A DNA stretch of 64,000 bases from JBHGYD01 sp041920415 (GTDB lineage Bacteria; Bacillota; Bacilli; Bacillales; Anoxybacillaceae), in the NCBI GenBank assembly GCA_041920415.1, contig JBHGYD010000049.1:173391-237390 (forward strand), in the 5' to 3' direction. Positions 43,886-50,973 of the stretch are shown here, piece by piece. Position numbers and translations under genes: made by a program. Under the pieces are notes generated by a model. The model saw nothing but the letters and a program-made list of their open reading frames with translations. It did not search any database and had not been told where the DNA came from. Every line of letters begins with the position of its first letter. The first letter of the stretch is position 1.

Positions 43886-45085
43886 ATGTTAAGAAACGAA
43901 ACGTATGGAAGCTCTATAGAATCAAATGTTTATAGCGGAGTTTTGGAATCCTTAATAGGAAAAACAGTTAAAGTTTATAGAGGAGGGCCGGAGTCTAAGA
44001 CAGGAAAATTAATCGCTGTTCAACCAGACCATATTGTATTTTTACCGGAGAACCAACAACAGGATACACCAGTGATTTATTATTGTTTACAACATGTACA
44101 AAGTATTAGCGAAAACGCAAAAGCAAATTCCATGCAGCAATTGTCAGGGGCTAATAACCAAGCGAAAGTTACGTTTGTTCAGTCGGATAGTTTACATGGA
44201 TTATTGAAAGCGCTCATTAACAGTAATATAAAAGTGAACCAAGGCGGACCAGAAGCGAAACAGGGAAAATTGTTAGATGTTACAAATAATTATATCGTCT
44301 TGTTTACAGAAGATGATGGAGTTGTGTTTTATAACATTAATCATGTTAAAAGTATAAGCTCATCACGAGCTTCAAACGAAGCGAAAGAAGTGAGCGTAAG
44401 CGAACAAGTAAGTTATGTAAACACAGAGGAATTTCAAGATTTATTTAGCTATTTGACTAATAAATGGGTTTCTATTAACCGAGGTGGCCCTGAAGCAGTA
44501 GAAGGAATTCTTGTTCAAGAATTTGGCGGTCATTACACGCTAGTGAATAAAGATGAAGTAATAAGAGTTAACCCTTACCACATCAAAAGCATTAGTTGTG
44601 GTCCTAGAGGATATTTAAAAGCAACTAAGCAAGCAGAGCAAAATAATGCAAGTAATGCAGGAAATACAGATAATGCAAGTAATGCAGGAAATACAGATAA
44701 AGCAAGTGATGCAGGAAATACAGAACAGCAGTCTAATAAAGCACATGGAGATAAATCTGAATCAAAAATGGATGGAAGAGAAGCAGAAGGGAAAAAAGAG
44801 GAGAAAAAAGAAGATAAGCACAAAGAGGAGAAAAAAGAAGATAAGCACAAAGAGGAGAAAAAAGAAGATAAGCACAAAGAGGAGAAAAAAGAAGATAAGC
44901 ACAAAGAGGAGAAAAAAGAAGATAAACACAAAGAGGAGAAAAAAGAAGATAAGCACAAAGAGGAGAAAAAAGAAGATAAGCATAAAGAGGAGAAGAAAGA
45001 AGACAAGGAAAAAGAGGACAAGAAAAAAGACAAGAAAAAAGACAAGAAAAAAGACAAGAAAAAAGACTCATTTTCAATAGGATAA
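43886..45085 (+). CDS. cotB: spore coat protein CotB with KEEKKEDKH-repeat tail
   Basis: A 399-residue outer-coat protein. Three tandem LSm/SH3-like modules are visible, each with a GGPE element: VKVYRGGPESKTGKL, IKVNQGGPEAKQGKL and VSINRGGPEAVEGIL, each closing with a HVQSIS/HVKSIS/HIKSIS strand. These match B. subtilis CotB closely. Then come three NASNAGNTD-like 9-mers and, from about residue 300, seven copies of KEEKKEDKH plus one variant, then KDKK repeats. B. subtilis CotB instead ends in a serine-rich SKR region that is phosphorylated by CotH; here that tail is almost serine-free. Start ATG follows AAGGAGGAATTTAGAT. Confidence 0.87.
   Translation: MLRNETYGSSIESNVYSGVLESLIGKTVKVYRGGPESKTGKLIAVQPDHIVFLPENQQQDTPVIYYCLQHVQSISENAKANSMQQLSGANNQAKVTFVQSDSLHGLLKALINSNIKVNQGGPEAKQGKLLDVTNNYIVLFTEDDGVVFYNINHVKSISSSRASNEAKEVSVSEQVSYVNTEEFQDLFSYLTNKWVSINRGGPEAVEGILVQEFGGHYTLVNKDEVIRVNPYHIKSISCGPRGYLKATKQAEQNNASNAGNTDNASNAGNTDKASDAGNTEQQSNKAHGDKSESKMDGREAEGKKEEKKEDKHKEEKKEDKHKEEKKEDKHKEEKKEDKHKEEKKEDKHKEEKKEDKHKEEKKEDKHKEEKKEDKEKEDKKKDKKKDKKKDKKKDSFSIG
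44793..45063 (+). repeat. 27-bp tandem repeats in cotB
   Basis: A 27-base unit encoding KEEKKEDKH is repeated about eight times (the last copy diverged), followed by 12-base units encoding KDKK. The plus strand is almost all purine over this stretch. A separate run of about three 27-base units (NASNAGNTD-like) lies at 44643-44723. Confidence 0.92.
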
Positions 45086-45205
45086 AACATATTTAAGAAG
45101 AATATTGAGAACGTTCTTCCGTTGCATTCCCTCAAAGTGATCACCAATCAATTCGTTCAAGGATTTATTTTTATAACACTATATTCACCATCATTCCTAA
45201 AAATA

Positions 45206-45393
45206 GGTTCTTCACCATAAAGCGTGCTTGATATTTTAATTGCTTGATATTTTAATAACGATAACAAAGTAGCAAACATCATGTCTTTAAGTATTAAAAC
45301 ATTAAAAATTTGGAATTACGGATTTGTCTAGAAACGGTTATCTCAACATCATCATTGACACCAAATTTCAAGCACAAATTACGGTGAAGAACC
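45206..45393. repeat. 188-bp element bounded by inverted repeat copies 2 and 3
   Basis: Copy 2 starts GGTTCTTCACCATAA at 45206; copy 3 is its inverted partner ending GAAGAACC at 45393 (as read on the minus strand: GGTTCTTCACCGTAA). The interval has no coding capacity and includes a tandem duplication of TGCTTGATATTTTAA (about 45225-45256). This is the layout of a MITE or of a transposon deleted internally. No matching 8-bp target duplication is seen. Confidence 0.6.
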
Positions 45394-45463
45394 AAAAAGA
45401 TATATTGTATATTTGTGCATCTAAAATTTCCTTAAATTAATTATGTTGGAAGGGGGGGGAGAA

Positions 45464-46132
45464 ATGAATAATTTAAAATCTCTAGTCGGAAAAAAAATTA
45501 AATTAGAAGTTTCAGGAAAAACAATGATTCAAGGTCTACTTGTTGATTTAGGGTTAGATATTATCGTGATATATAACGGAAAAGAGTATTTGTATATTCC
45601 TCATTTGCATATTCAAAATATTAAACTTAATTTAGAACCGAATACTGAATTACAAGGAACGATCCCAGAAATACCTTTAAATGATGAAGATCAAATAATT
45701 TCTTATCGAAAAACATTAATGAATGCCAAAGGTCGCTTTGTGGAAATTTACGTTACCGGAAATAAGTCGATACATGGTTATATTACTAATATTTTAAATG
45801 ATTATTTTGTTTTCTATTCTCCAGTATATAAAACTATGTTTATTTCGTTAAATCATTTGAAATGGTTAATACCATATCAAACAAATCTTACACCATATAC
45901 TTTAGGAAATGAATTGTTACCGGTAAAACCTACTAATATTCCGTTGCAAAGATCTTTAGAAGATCAATTAAAAAAATTGGAAGGAAACTTAGTTGTTTTT
46001 GATTTAGGTGATCATCCAATGAAAGTCGGATTACTTAAGGAAGTACAAAATAATATCGTTGAGCTCGTGACAGCAGTTGGAGAATCAGTGTACTGGAAAG
46101 TCATGCATCTAAAAACCATCCATCTTCCTTAA
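45464..46132 (+). CDS. CotB-like paralogue, probable spore coat protein
   Basis: 222 residues with three weakly conserved LSm-like modules (LVGKKIKLEVSGKTMIQGLLVDLG, NAKGRFVEIYVTGNKSIHGYITNIL, LEGNLVVFDLGDHPMKVGLLKEV), each ending in a strand with a histidine (HLHIQNI, LNHLKWL, VMHLKTI). This is the same architecture as the N-terminal part of cotB next door but without the GGPE loops or any repetitive tail. ATG at 45464 follows a G8 run. Probably a duplicated coat protein; base composition is more AT-rich than surrounding genes. Confidence 0.65.
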   Translation: MNNLKSLVGKKIKLEVSGKTMIQGLLVDLGLDIIVIYNGKEYLYIPHLHIQNIKLNLEPNTELQGTIPEIPLNDEDQIISYRKTLMNAKGRFVEIYVTGNKSIHGYITNILNDYFVFYSPVYKTMFISLNHLKWLIPYQTNLTPYTLGNELLPVKPTNIPLQRSLEDQLKKLEGNLVVFDLGDHPMKVGLLKEVQNNIVELVTAVGESVYWKVMHLKTIHLP

Positions 46133-46152
46133 AGCTAATTATAAACTAAAAC

Positions 46153-46212
46153 AATCCCTCCTGATATAGACAGTAATTAAAAAGTAATCGTCTGACTATA
46201 GGAGGGATTTAT
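46153..46212 (+). terminator. terminator-like hairpin between convergent genes
   Basis: AATCCCTCC (46153-46161) pairs with GGAGGGATT (46201-46209), with an inner TATAG/CTATA helix. Its symmetry could serve both the CotB-like gene and the ArsB-like gene on the other strand. Confidence 0.6.
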
Positions 46213-46401
46213 TCCATTGATTTTGATAATAAAAATAGTCAACCAGAGAGAAAACTGGTCGACCTTATAATAAAACTGGAAATTAAATGGTAATTTTATC
46301 TTTTCTCATATCTAAAACATATTTAGTAATTTAAAGCAGCATAACCTTCGTTAATACCTCATTAACCAGCAATGAAATTGGACACTTAAGAGATTGGTCC
46401 G

Positions 46402-47745
46402 CTATTTCCAAAAAAAAGTTGAAACCCAGTAATATAAAGCAATTAACGTGAAAATCACCGTCGGAGGAATAACAATAAAAGTGATCTTCATATAGGTAGA
46501 CCAACTAATTTTATATTTATATTTTTTCAAGATGTGCATCCATAATAGAGTTGCTAAAGTTCCAATTGGTAAAAGCAATGAACCTATATCACTTCCAATA
46601 ATATTGGCGAGATATACTGTCTTCAAAATCGTAGCATCTAAATCCATCTGAGTAAGTGTTAATGTTCCAATCATTAGCGCTGGATGATTATTGAATATAT
46701 TCGACAAAAATGACAAGGTTCCACCCATAATTAAGGTCGAATTGAATAAGTTATTTGCGACATATGGTTTTAATATTTTTATTAAATAACTGGTAAGGCC
46801 GATATTATTTAATCCGTAAATGACTACATACATACTGAAGGCGAAGACGAATATATGCCAAGGAGCTTTTAATAGTAAATCACGCGGTTTAATCTTTAAA
46901 TAATACCATCTCCATCCAAGTAAGATAAGTGAACCTGTAATTGCGACTATTTCTACTGGGATATCTATATAAGAAGCAACGAATAAACTGATTCTAACCA
47001 TTAATACAAATAAGAGAACGAATTTCATCCTCTTTGTCGATACCTTAGTTGGACGATTTTTTAAAGGATGGTTAAATGCATTGTGGAAATCGATCGGAAT
47101 GATGATAGGAGGCAATTTTTTGGGAATATCCTTGTGAAAAACTAGAAATAACATTCCTAGTAAAAAGAGTAGCCCTAAAGTTGAAGGCACGAACATCATA
47201 GCCGTCTGCAAGTAGAGGTCCATGTTAATCATTTTTAAGGCAATTAAGTTTACTATGTTACTAACACCTATCGGAGCACTTGAAGCTGTTGCAATAAGCG
47301 CTCCGCTAATAAGATATGGTAATTTTTGATGCTTTTTTAATTGGAAACTATTTAAAATTAATAATAAGATGGGAGTTGTTATGATTATACTTCCATCATT
47401 GTTAAAAAAGAGGGTCATTAAGAAACAAAGTAGATTCGTGTACCAAAAAAGTTTAATCCCAGAACCTTTGGCTCTATTTGCAAGGATGGTAGCGATCCAG
47501 TGGAAAAATCCGATGCTTTCAAGAACTAGTGCCATAACGAGTGTCGAAATAATCGTTAGAGCTGCACCACTTACTTTTGTACTTATATCAACTAAATCCG
47601 AAAAACTGACCGCTCCACTGACAATCACGATAGCAGCTCCTATAGTGGATGGAATCGCTTCGTTTAATCCTTTTGGTCTCCAATAAATTAAAATCATTGT
47701 AAAGAAAAAAGCAAAGATCGTCATTATTGTCATTGTGTTAACCAT
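46402..47745 (-). CDS. ArsB/YdfA-like membrane permease
   Basis: A 447-residue protein with about eleven to twelve helices from the ion-transporter superfamily. FFNNDGSIIITTPILLLILN, APIGVSNIVNLIALKMIN and IIGSDIGSLLLPIGTLATLLWMHIL correspond to ArsB signature regions. ArsB exports arsenite or antimonite, but there is no arsR or arsC nearby, so the substrate is open. The GTG at 47754 overlaps the ribosome site; the ATG at 47745 lies six bases after GGGGGTG. Confidence 0.78.
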   Translation of the reverse strand: MVNTMTIMTIFAFFFTMILIYWRPKGLNEAIPSTIGAAIVIVSGAVSFSDLVDISTKVSGAALTIISTLVMALVLESIGFFHWIATILANRAKGSGIKLFWYTNLLCFLMTLFFNNDGSIIITTPILLLILNSFQLKKHQKLPYLISGALIATASSAPIGVSNIVNLIALKMINMDLYLQTAMMFVPSTLGLLFLLGMLFLVFHKDIPKKLPPIIIPIDFHNAFNHPLKNRPTKVSTKRMKFVLLFVLMVRISLFVASYIDIPVEIVAITGSLILLGWRWYYLKIKPRDLLLKAPWHIFVFAFSMYVVIYGLNNIGLTSYLIKILKPYVANNLFNSTLIMGGTLSFLSNIFNNHPALMIGTLTLTQMDLDATILKTVYLANIIGSDIGSLLLPIGTLATLLWMHILKKYKYKISWSTYMKITFIVIPPTVIFTLIALYYWVSTFFWK

Positions 47746-47908
47746 TCTGTACACCCCCTTAAATCTTATCGTTTCAAAATCCTATGATTTGTTATCACTC
47801 CTTTCAATTTATCTCTAGCATTCATTTGTACTGTATATATACGTGTCTGAGTAACAACTTGTACTAAGTGATTCGCACAATTTCTGCAAAATCAGCGTTT
47901 GTTTGCTA

Positions 47909-47937
47909 TTGACTTTTCGTTTTTTATGGGTTAGTAT
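47909..47937 (+). promoter_or_regulatory. promoter of the cold-shock gene
   Basis: TTGACT (47909-47914) and TAGTAT (47932-47937) are 17 bases apart, predicting a leader of about 155 bases. Confidence 0.55.
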
Positions 47938-47980
47938 GAAAAATGTACCATTCAGTTCGTTATATCAAGGATCGTTGTAA

Positions 47981-48046
47981 GTCGTGCCTCATTGGAAGTG
48001 TAGGCCCTCTTATAAGGCCTTACTTTCTTGAGTGCACGGCTTTTTA
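47981..48046 (+). terminator. attenuator-like hairpin in the csp leader
   Basis: GTCGTGC-CTCA (47981-47991) pairs with TGAG-T-GCACGGC (48029-48040), enclosing an inner AGGCC/GGCCT hairpin (48002-48006 with 48016-48020), followed by TTTTTAT. It sits between the promoter and the cold-shock start codon, so it should terminate or regulate that transcript. Confidence 0.6.
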
Positions 48047-48101
48047 TGTTTATGAGTAATGGAACGATGGTCAATCTTTATATTGTTTTGGAGGAATTTA
48101 C

Positions 48102-48302
48102 ATGAACACAGGTACAGTAAAATGGTTTAATGCGGAAAAAGGATTTGGATTTATTGAAATGGACGGCGGCAACGATGTGTTTGTCCATTTTACAGCCATC
48201 CAAGGAGAAGGATTTAAAACGTTAGAAGAAGGGCAAAAAGTGACGTTTGATATTATCGACGGGAACCGCGGACCTCAAGCGGCAAACGTGCGAAAAGCAT
48301 AA
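48102..48302 (+). CDS. cold-shock protein, CspA/CspD family
   Basis: A 66-residue single OB-fold RNA chaperone: TGTVKWFNAEKGFGFIE contains RNP1 (KGFGFI) and DVFVHF is RNP2. It binds single-stranded RNA and DNA and melts structure in mRNAs. ATG follows GGAGGAATTTAC. The roughly 155-base leader with a terminator-like fold suggests post-initiation control; its own terminator follows at once, so it is monocistronic. Confidence 0.95.
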   Translation: MNTGTVKWFNAEKGFGFIEMDGGNDVFVHFTAIQGEGFKTLEEGQKVTFDIIDGNRGPQAANVRKA

Positions 48303-48324
48303 GGAAAGTCATTCGGAAGCAAAA

Positions 48325-48358
48325 GGTGATGCCGCTTTTGGCGGCATCACCTTTTTTT
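48325..48358 (+). terminator. terminator of the cold-shock gene
   Basis: GGTGATGCCGC (48325-48335) pairs with GCGGCATCACC (48341-48351), followed by seven T residues. Confidence 0.93.
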
Positions 48359-48524
48359 GTATTTCGAAAAACGAATTCACACTGGCGCAGTTTCGGAGCT
48401 GCAAGGATGGAAGAGAGGAAGGGCTTCCATTGTTTTACGTTTTTCGGTATTTTTATCATGTAGGTATCGTTCTTTCGTAGTTTATAATAACTATATTACG
48501 TAAACTAACGGAGGGGGAAATCGC

Positions 48525-48917
48525 ATGAGTCAACAAACATATCAAGTATTTGTTTATGGAACATTATTAGTTGGTGAAGAAAATCATCATATCGCAGCTC
48601 CTTATTTACAAAAGGTACAACCTGGAAAAGTAAAGGGGCGGCTTTATGATGTAGGAGAATATCCAGCGCTTGTTGTAAGCGAAGACGGAAACGTCATCGG
48701 CGAATGGCTGACCATTACAGAAGAAGGATTAAGACAAATGGATGCGCTCGAAGACTATGAAGAAGGCGGTCATGATAACGAATACGAGCGAATTTGGATC
48801 AAAGATAGCGAACAAGAAATAGAAGGATATGTATACGTATATACTCCAGATAAAACGGCACACCTTCCCCTCATTGAATCAGGTTCGTGGAGGGATTATC
48901 GTAAAACAAATAAATAA
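48525..48917 (+). CDS. gamma-glutamylcyclotransferase-fold (AIG2-like) protein
   Basis: 130 residues. VFVYGTLLVGEENH is the substrate-binding loop; LYDVGEYPALV and the acidic MDALEDYEEGG, containing the likely catalytic glutamate, follow. Family members convert gamma-glutamyl amines or peptides to 5-oxoproline. The exact substrate is not evident. ATG follows GGAGGGGGAAATCGC. Confidence 0.85.
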   Translation: MSQQTYQVFVYGTLLVGEENHHIAAPYLQKVQPGKVKGRLYDVGEYPALVVSEDGNVIGEWLTITEEGLRQMDALEDYEEGGHDNEYERIWIKDSEQEIEGYVYVYTPDKTAHLPLIESGSWRDYRKTNK

Positions 48918-49000
48918 AACAACTTTTTCAGTTTTTTACTATAATTATTAAGTATATTGGTTAAAAATTTCTGATAGGCTACCAAAGAGAAAAGGGATGG

Positions 49001-49717
49001 GTGTCTTCTTTGAAAGAAGTGCATAATGTAGCGTTATTGGCTGTATTGTTGTTCATCTTTGTTCCAATGATCGTATCGTATCAACAAGCATTAAAACTAG
49101 AAAAAGAGATTCTTTGGTCATCGCTTAGAGGATTTGTTCAATTATTATTATTGGGGTATTGTATATCATACATTTTTTCTTTTGAACGGTGGTATAGCAT
49201 TATCGGATATGTGTTAATTATGATTGTTGTTGCTTCATTAAGCGTGTCAAAACGAGGACTTGAATTTAAGAGAACTTTTTCATTCGTTTTTTTCGGTATG
49301 ATTGTATCAGTTGGGATCCCAATCGGGTTATGGCTTGTTTTCCGTATTATTCCATTCCAAGCACAATATATCATCCCTATTGCCGGGATGTTTTCTGGAA
49401 CGGCGATGGTCGCTTCTAGTGTTGTGTTAGAGTCTATGAAAAAGGAAGAAAGCAAGGATGAAAAGGAAATCAAAAGAAATGCGATCAAAATCGCTATGAT
49501 TCCAGCGGTGGATACGTTAAAAACAATGGGCCTTGTACAAATTCCTGGTACAATGACAGGAATGATTTTGGCTGGAGCGGAGCCGATTGCCGCTGTCAAA
49601 TATCAAATCTTTATTGTATTTACACTTCTTGTCGTTGCTTCCATCTCATCCATCATCGTTTGCATTCTTAACTATCGGGTGTTTTATCAACCAAATACTT
49701 TTCAACAATCATCGTAA
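49001..49717 (+). CDS. FetB/UPF0014-family ABC permease
   Basis: A 238-residue protein with about seven helices: LRGFVQLLLLGYCISYIF, GMFSGTAMVASSVVLESM and IPAVDTLKTMGLVQIPGTMTGMILAGAEP are signature stretches of the FetB/YjkA permeases that export iron with the ATPase FetA. No ATPase gene is beside it, unlike the usual fetAB pair. Start is a GTG close behind AAAGGG, with a TTG at 49010 possible. A terminator follows. Confidence 0.83.
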   Translation: MSSLKEVHNVALLAVLLFIFVPMIVSYQQALKLEKEILWSSLRGFVQLLLLGYCISYIFSFERWYSIIGYVLIMIVVASLSVSKRGLEFKRTFSFVFFGMIVSVGIPIGLWLVFRIIPFQAQYIIPIAGMFSGTAMVASSVVLESMKKEESKDEKEIKRNAIKIAMIPAVDTLKTMGLVQIPGTMTGMILAGAEPIAAVKYQIFIVFTLLVVASISSIIVCILNYRVFYQPNTFQQSS

Positions 49718-49719
49718 CC

Positions 49720-49747
49720 GTGTTTGGGATTCCCAAGCACTTTTTTA
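49720..49747 (+). terminator. terminator of the FetB-like gene
   Basis: GTGTTTGGG (49720-49728) pairs with CCCAAGCAC (49732-49740, one G-U), followed by TTTTTT. Confidence 0.85.
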
Positions 49748-49755
49748 TTTTTTGA

Positions 49756-49786
49756 TTGACTCTAACGTTACGTTATGGTGTACGCT
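49756..49786 (+). promoter_or_regulatory. MerR-type promoter with 19-base spacer
   Basis: TTGACT (49756-49761) and TACGCT (49781-49786) are 19 bases apart, and the spacer holds the dyad TAACGT-T-ACGTTA (49763-49775). Overlong spacing with a central dyad is the hallmark of promoters activated by MerR-family proteins, here presumably Mta itself. Confidence 0.75.
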
Positions 49787-49805
49787 CAAGATAGAGGTGG
49801 TGAAA

Positions 49806-50569
49806 ATGTATTATAAAGTAAAAGAAGTAGCGGATATGGCGGGTGTCAGTGTGCGCACTTTGCATCATTATGACCAAATCGGTCTTCTTGTCCCAGATAC
49901 CGTTACACCGTCTGGTTATCGTCTTTATTCAGAGGAGAATCTAGAGCGCTTGCAGCAAATCCTCTTTTTCAAAGAAATGGGATTTCATCTTCAAGAAATT
50001 AAGCACATTCTCGATCATCCCCACTTTGACAAAAAAAAGCGCTGCAAGTTCATAAAGAAGTGCTCATAAAAAAGAAAGAGCGGCTCGAGGAAATGATAAA
50101 GACGGTAGAGAAAACGATTCAATCGATTGAAGGAGGAATACAAATGGAAAAGAACGAAATGTTTAAAGGTTTTGATATGAGAGAAATTGAAGAACATCAA
50201 AAGAAATACGCCCAAGAAGCAAGAGAAAAATACGGAAAAGAGATGGTCGAACAAGTAGAGAAACGAACATCAACGTATACGAAGGAAGAGTGGGCTACAA
50301 TCAAAGCGAAGACAACCGATATTTATAAACGGATTGCCGCCCGAATGAAATACGGTCCTGAAGACGCACAAGTTCAAGAAGCGGTTGGAGAATGGAGACA
50401 GCTCATCACCGACTATTTTTACGATTGCACACTGGACATTTTTCGCGGGCTGGGCGATCTGTATGTGAACGATGAACGCTTTACCAAAAATATTGATCAA
50501 CACCAAGCTGGATTAGCTGCTTTTTTGCGTGAAGCGATACACATTTATTGTGATCGTCATGAGAATTAA
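49806..50569 (+). pseudogene. mta: MerR/TipAS-family regulator Mta, frameshifted
   Basis: The first frame (49806-50069) encodes a MerR DNA-binding domain (VKEVADMAGVSVRTLHHYDQIGLL) and ends 12 residues after an A8 run at 50031-50038. The second frame, open from 50060, carries the rest: coiled coil then TipAS domain (EEHQKKYAQEAREKYGKEM... CTLDIFRGLGDLYV). One extra A in the run would restore a 254-residue protein aligning end to end with B. subtilis Mta (257). It is therefore a one-base deletion, a sequencing error, or a slippage-dependent gene. Mta activates multidrug exporters such as bmr and blt. Confidence 0.85.
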
Positions 50570-50623
50570 TACGGTTGCAAAAAATCTATAGCCCATTCTT
50601 TTTTATAATTTTTCGATAACAAA

Positions 50624-50657
50624 AGCAAACCACTCATAGTTAGTGGATTGCTTTTTT
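50624..50657 (+). terminator. terminator after mta
   Basis: AGCAAACCACT (50624-50634) pairs with AGTGGATTGCT (50642-50652), followed by TTTTT. Confidence 0.85.
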
Positions 50658-50667
50658 ATTTTTAAAA

Positions 50668-50702
50668 CCTACTTGACAAGTAGGATTAGTTGGTATTAAT
50701 GT
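50668..50702 (+). promoter_or_regulatory. promoter with dyad operator upstream of the TauE gene
   Basis: CCTACTT-GAC-AAGTAGG (50668-50684) is a perfect 7-bp inverted repeat whose centre includes a -35 TTGACA (50673-50678). TATTAAT/TAATGT at 50694-50702 is a plausible -10. A repressor bound here would cover the -35. Confidence 0.5.
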
Positions 50703-50761
50703 ATAAATTAATAAAATTATCAAAAAATTATTATGTTTTAATGCTGATCAGACAAACTGAA

Positions 50762-50803
50762 GGCGCTGAATCGTTACACGTAACGATTCAGCGCCTCTTT
50801 TAA
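50762..50803 (+). terminator. strong hairpin in the TauE leader
   Basis: GGCGCTGAATCGTTAC (50762-50777) pairs perfectly with GTAACGATTCAGCGCC (50780-50795), followed by TCTTTT. It ends a transcript starting near 50707, or acts as an attenuator. Confidence 0.7.
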
Positions 50804-50839
50804 TGAAAGGGGGAAGGGTGAACTACATCGCTTTTGAGA

Positions 50840-50887
50840 AGTGAGGGATTCAGAGTGGCTTAACATGCCACATCTCCCGCTTTCACT
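50840..50887 (+). promoter_or_regulatory. folded leader segment before the TauE gene
   Basis: AGTGA, GGGA and GTGGC (50840-50859) pair in order with GCCAC, TCCC and TCACT (50867-50887), giving an interrupted stem of about 14 bp. It lies about 90 bases before the start codon. No known riboswitch is recognised. Confidence 0.4.
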
Positions 50888-50973
50888 TAGTAAAAAGCTT
50901 CGTGCATTTAGAAGGGAGATCTTTCTGGTTCATTGATTGCAAAAAAAATGAAATGATGTTGGAGGTTAGAAAC

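Noticed and set aside
44575..45147. Long open frames on the minus strand opposite cotB
   Set aside because: They encode low-complexity Leu/Phe/Ser repeats that are the mirror of the purine-rich KEEKKEDKH array; no ribosome site or start context.
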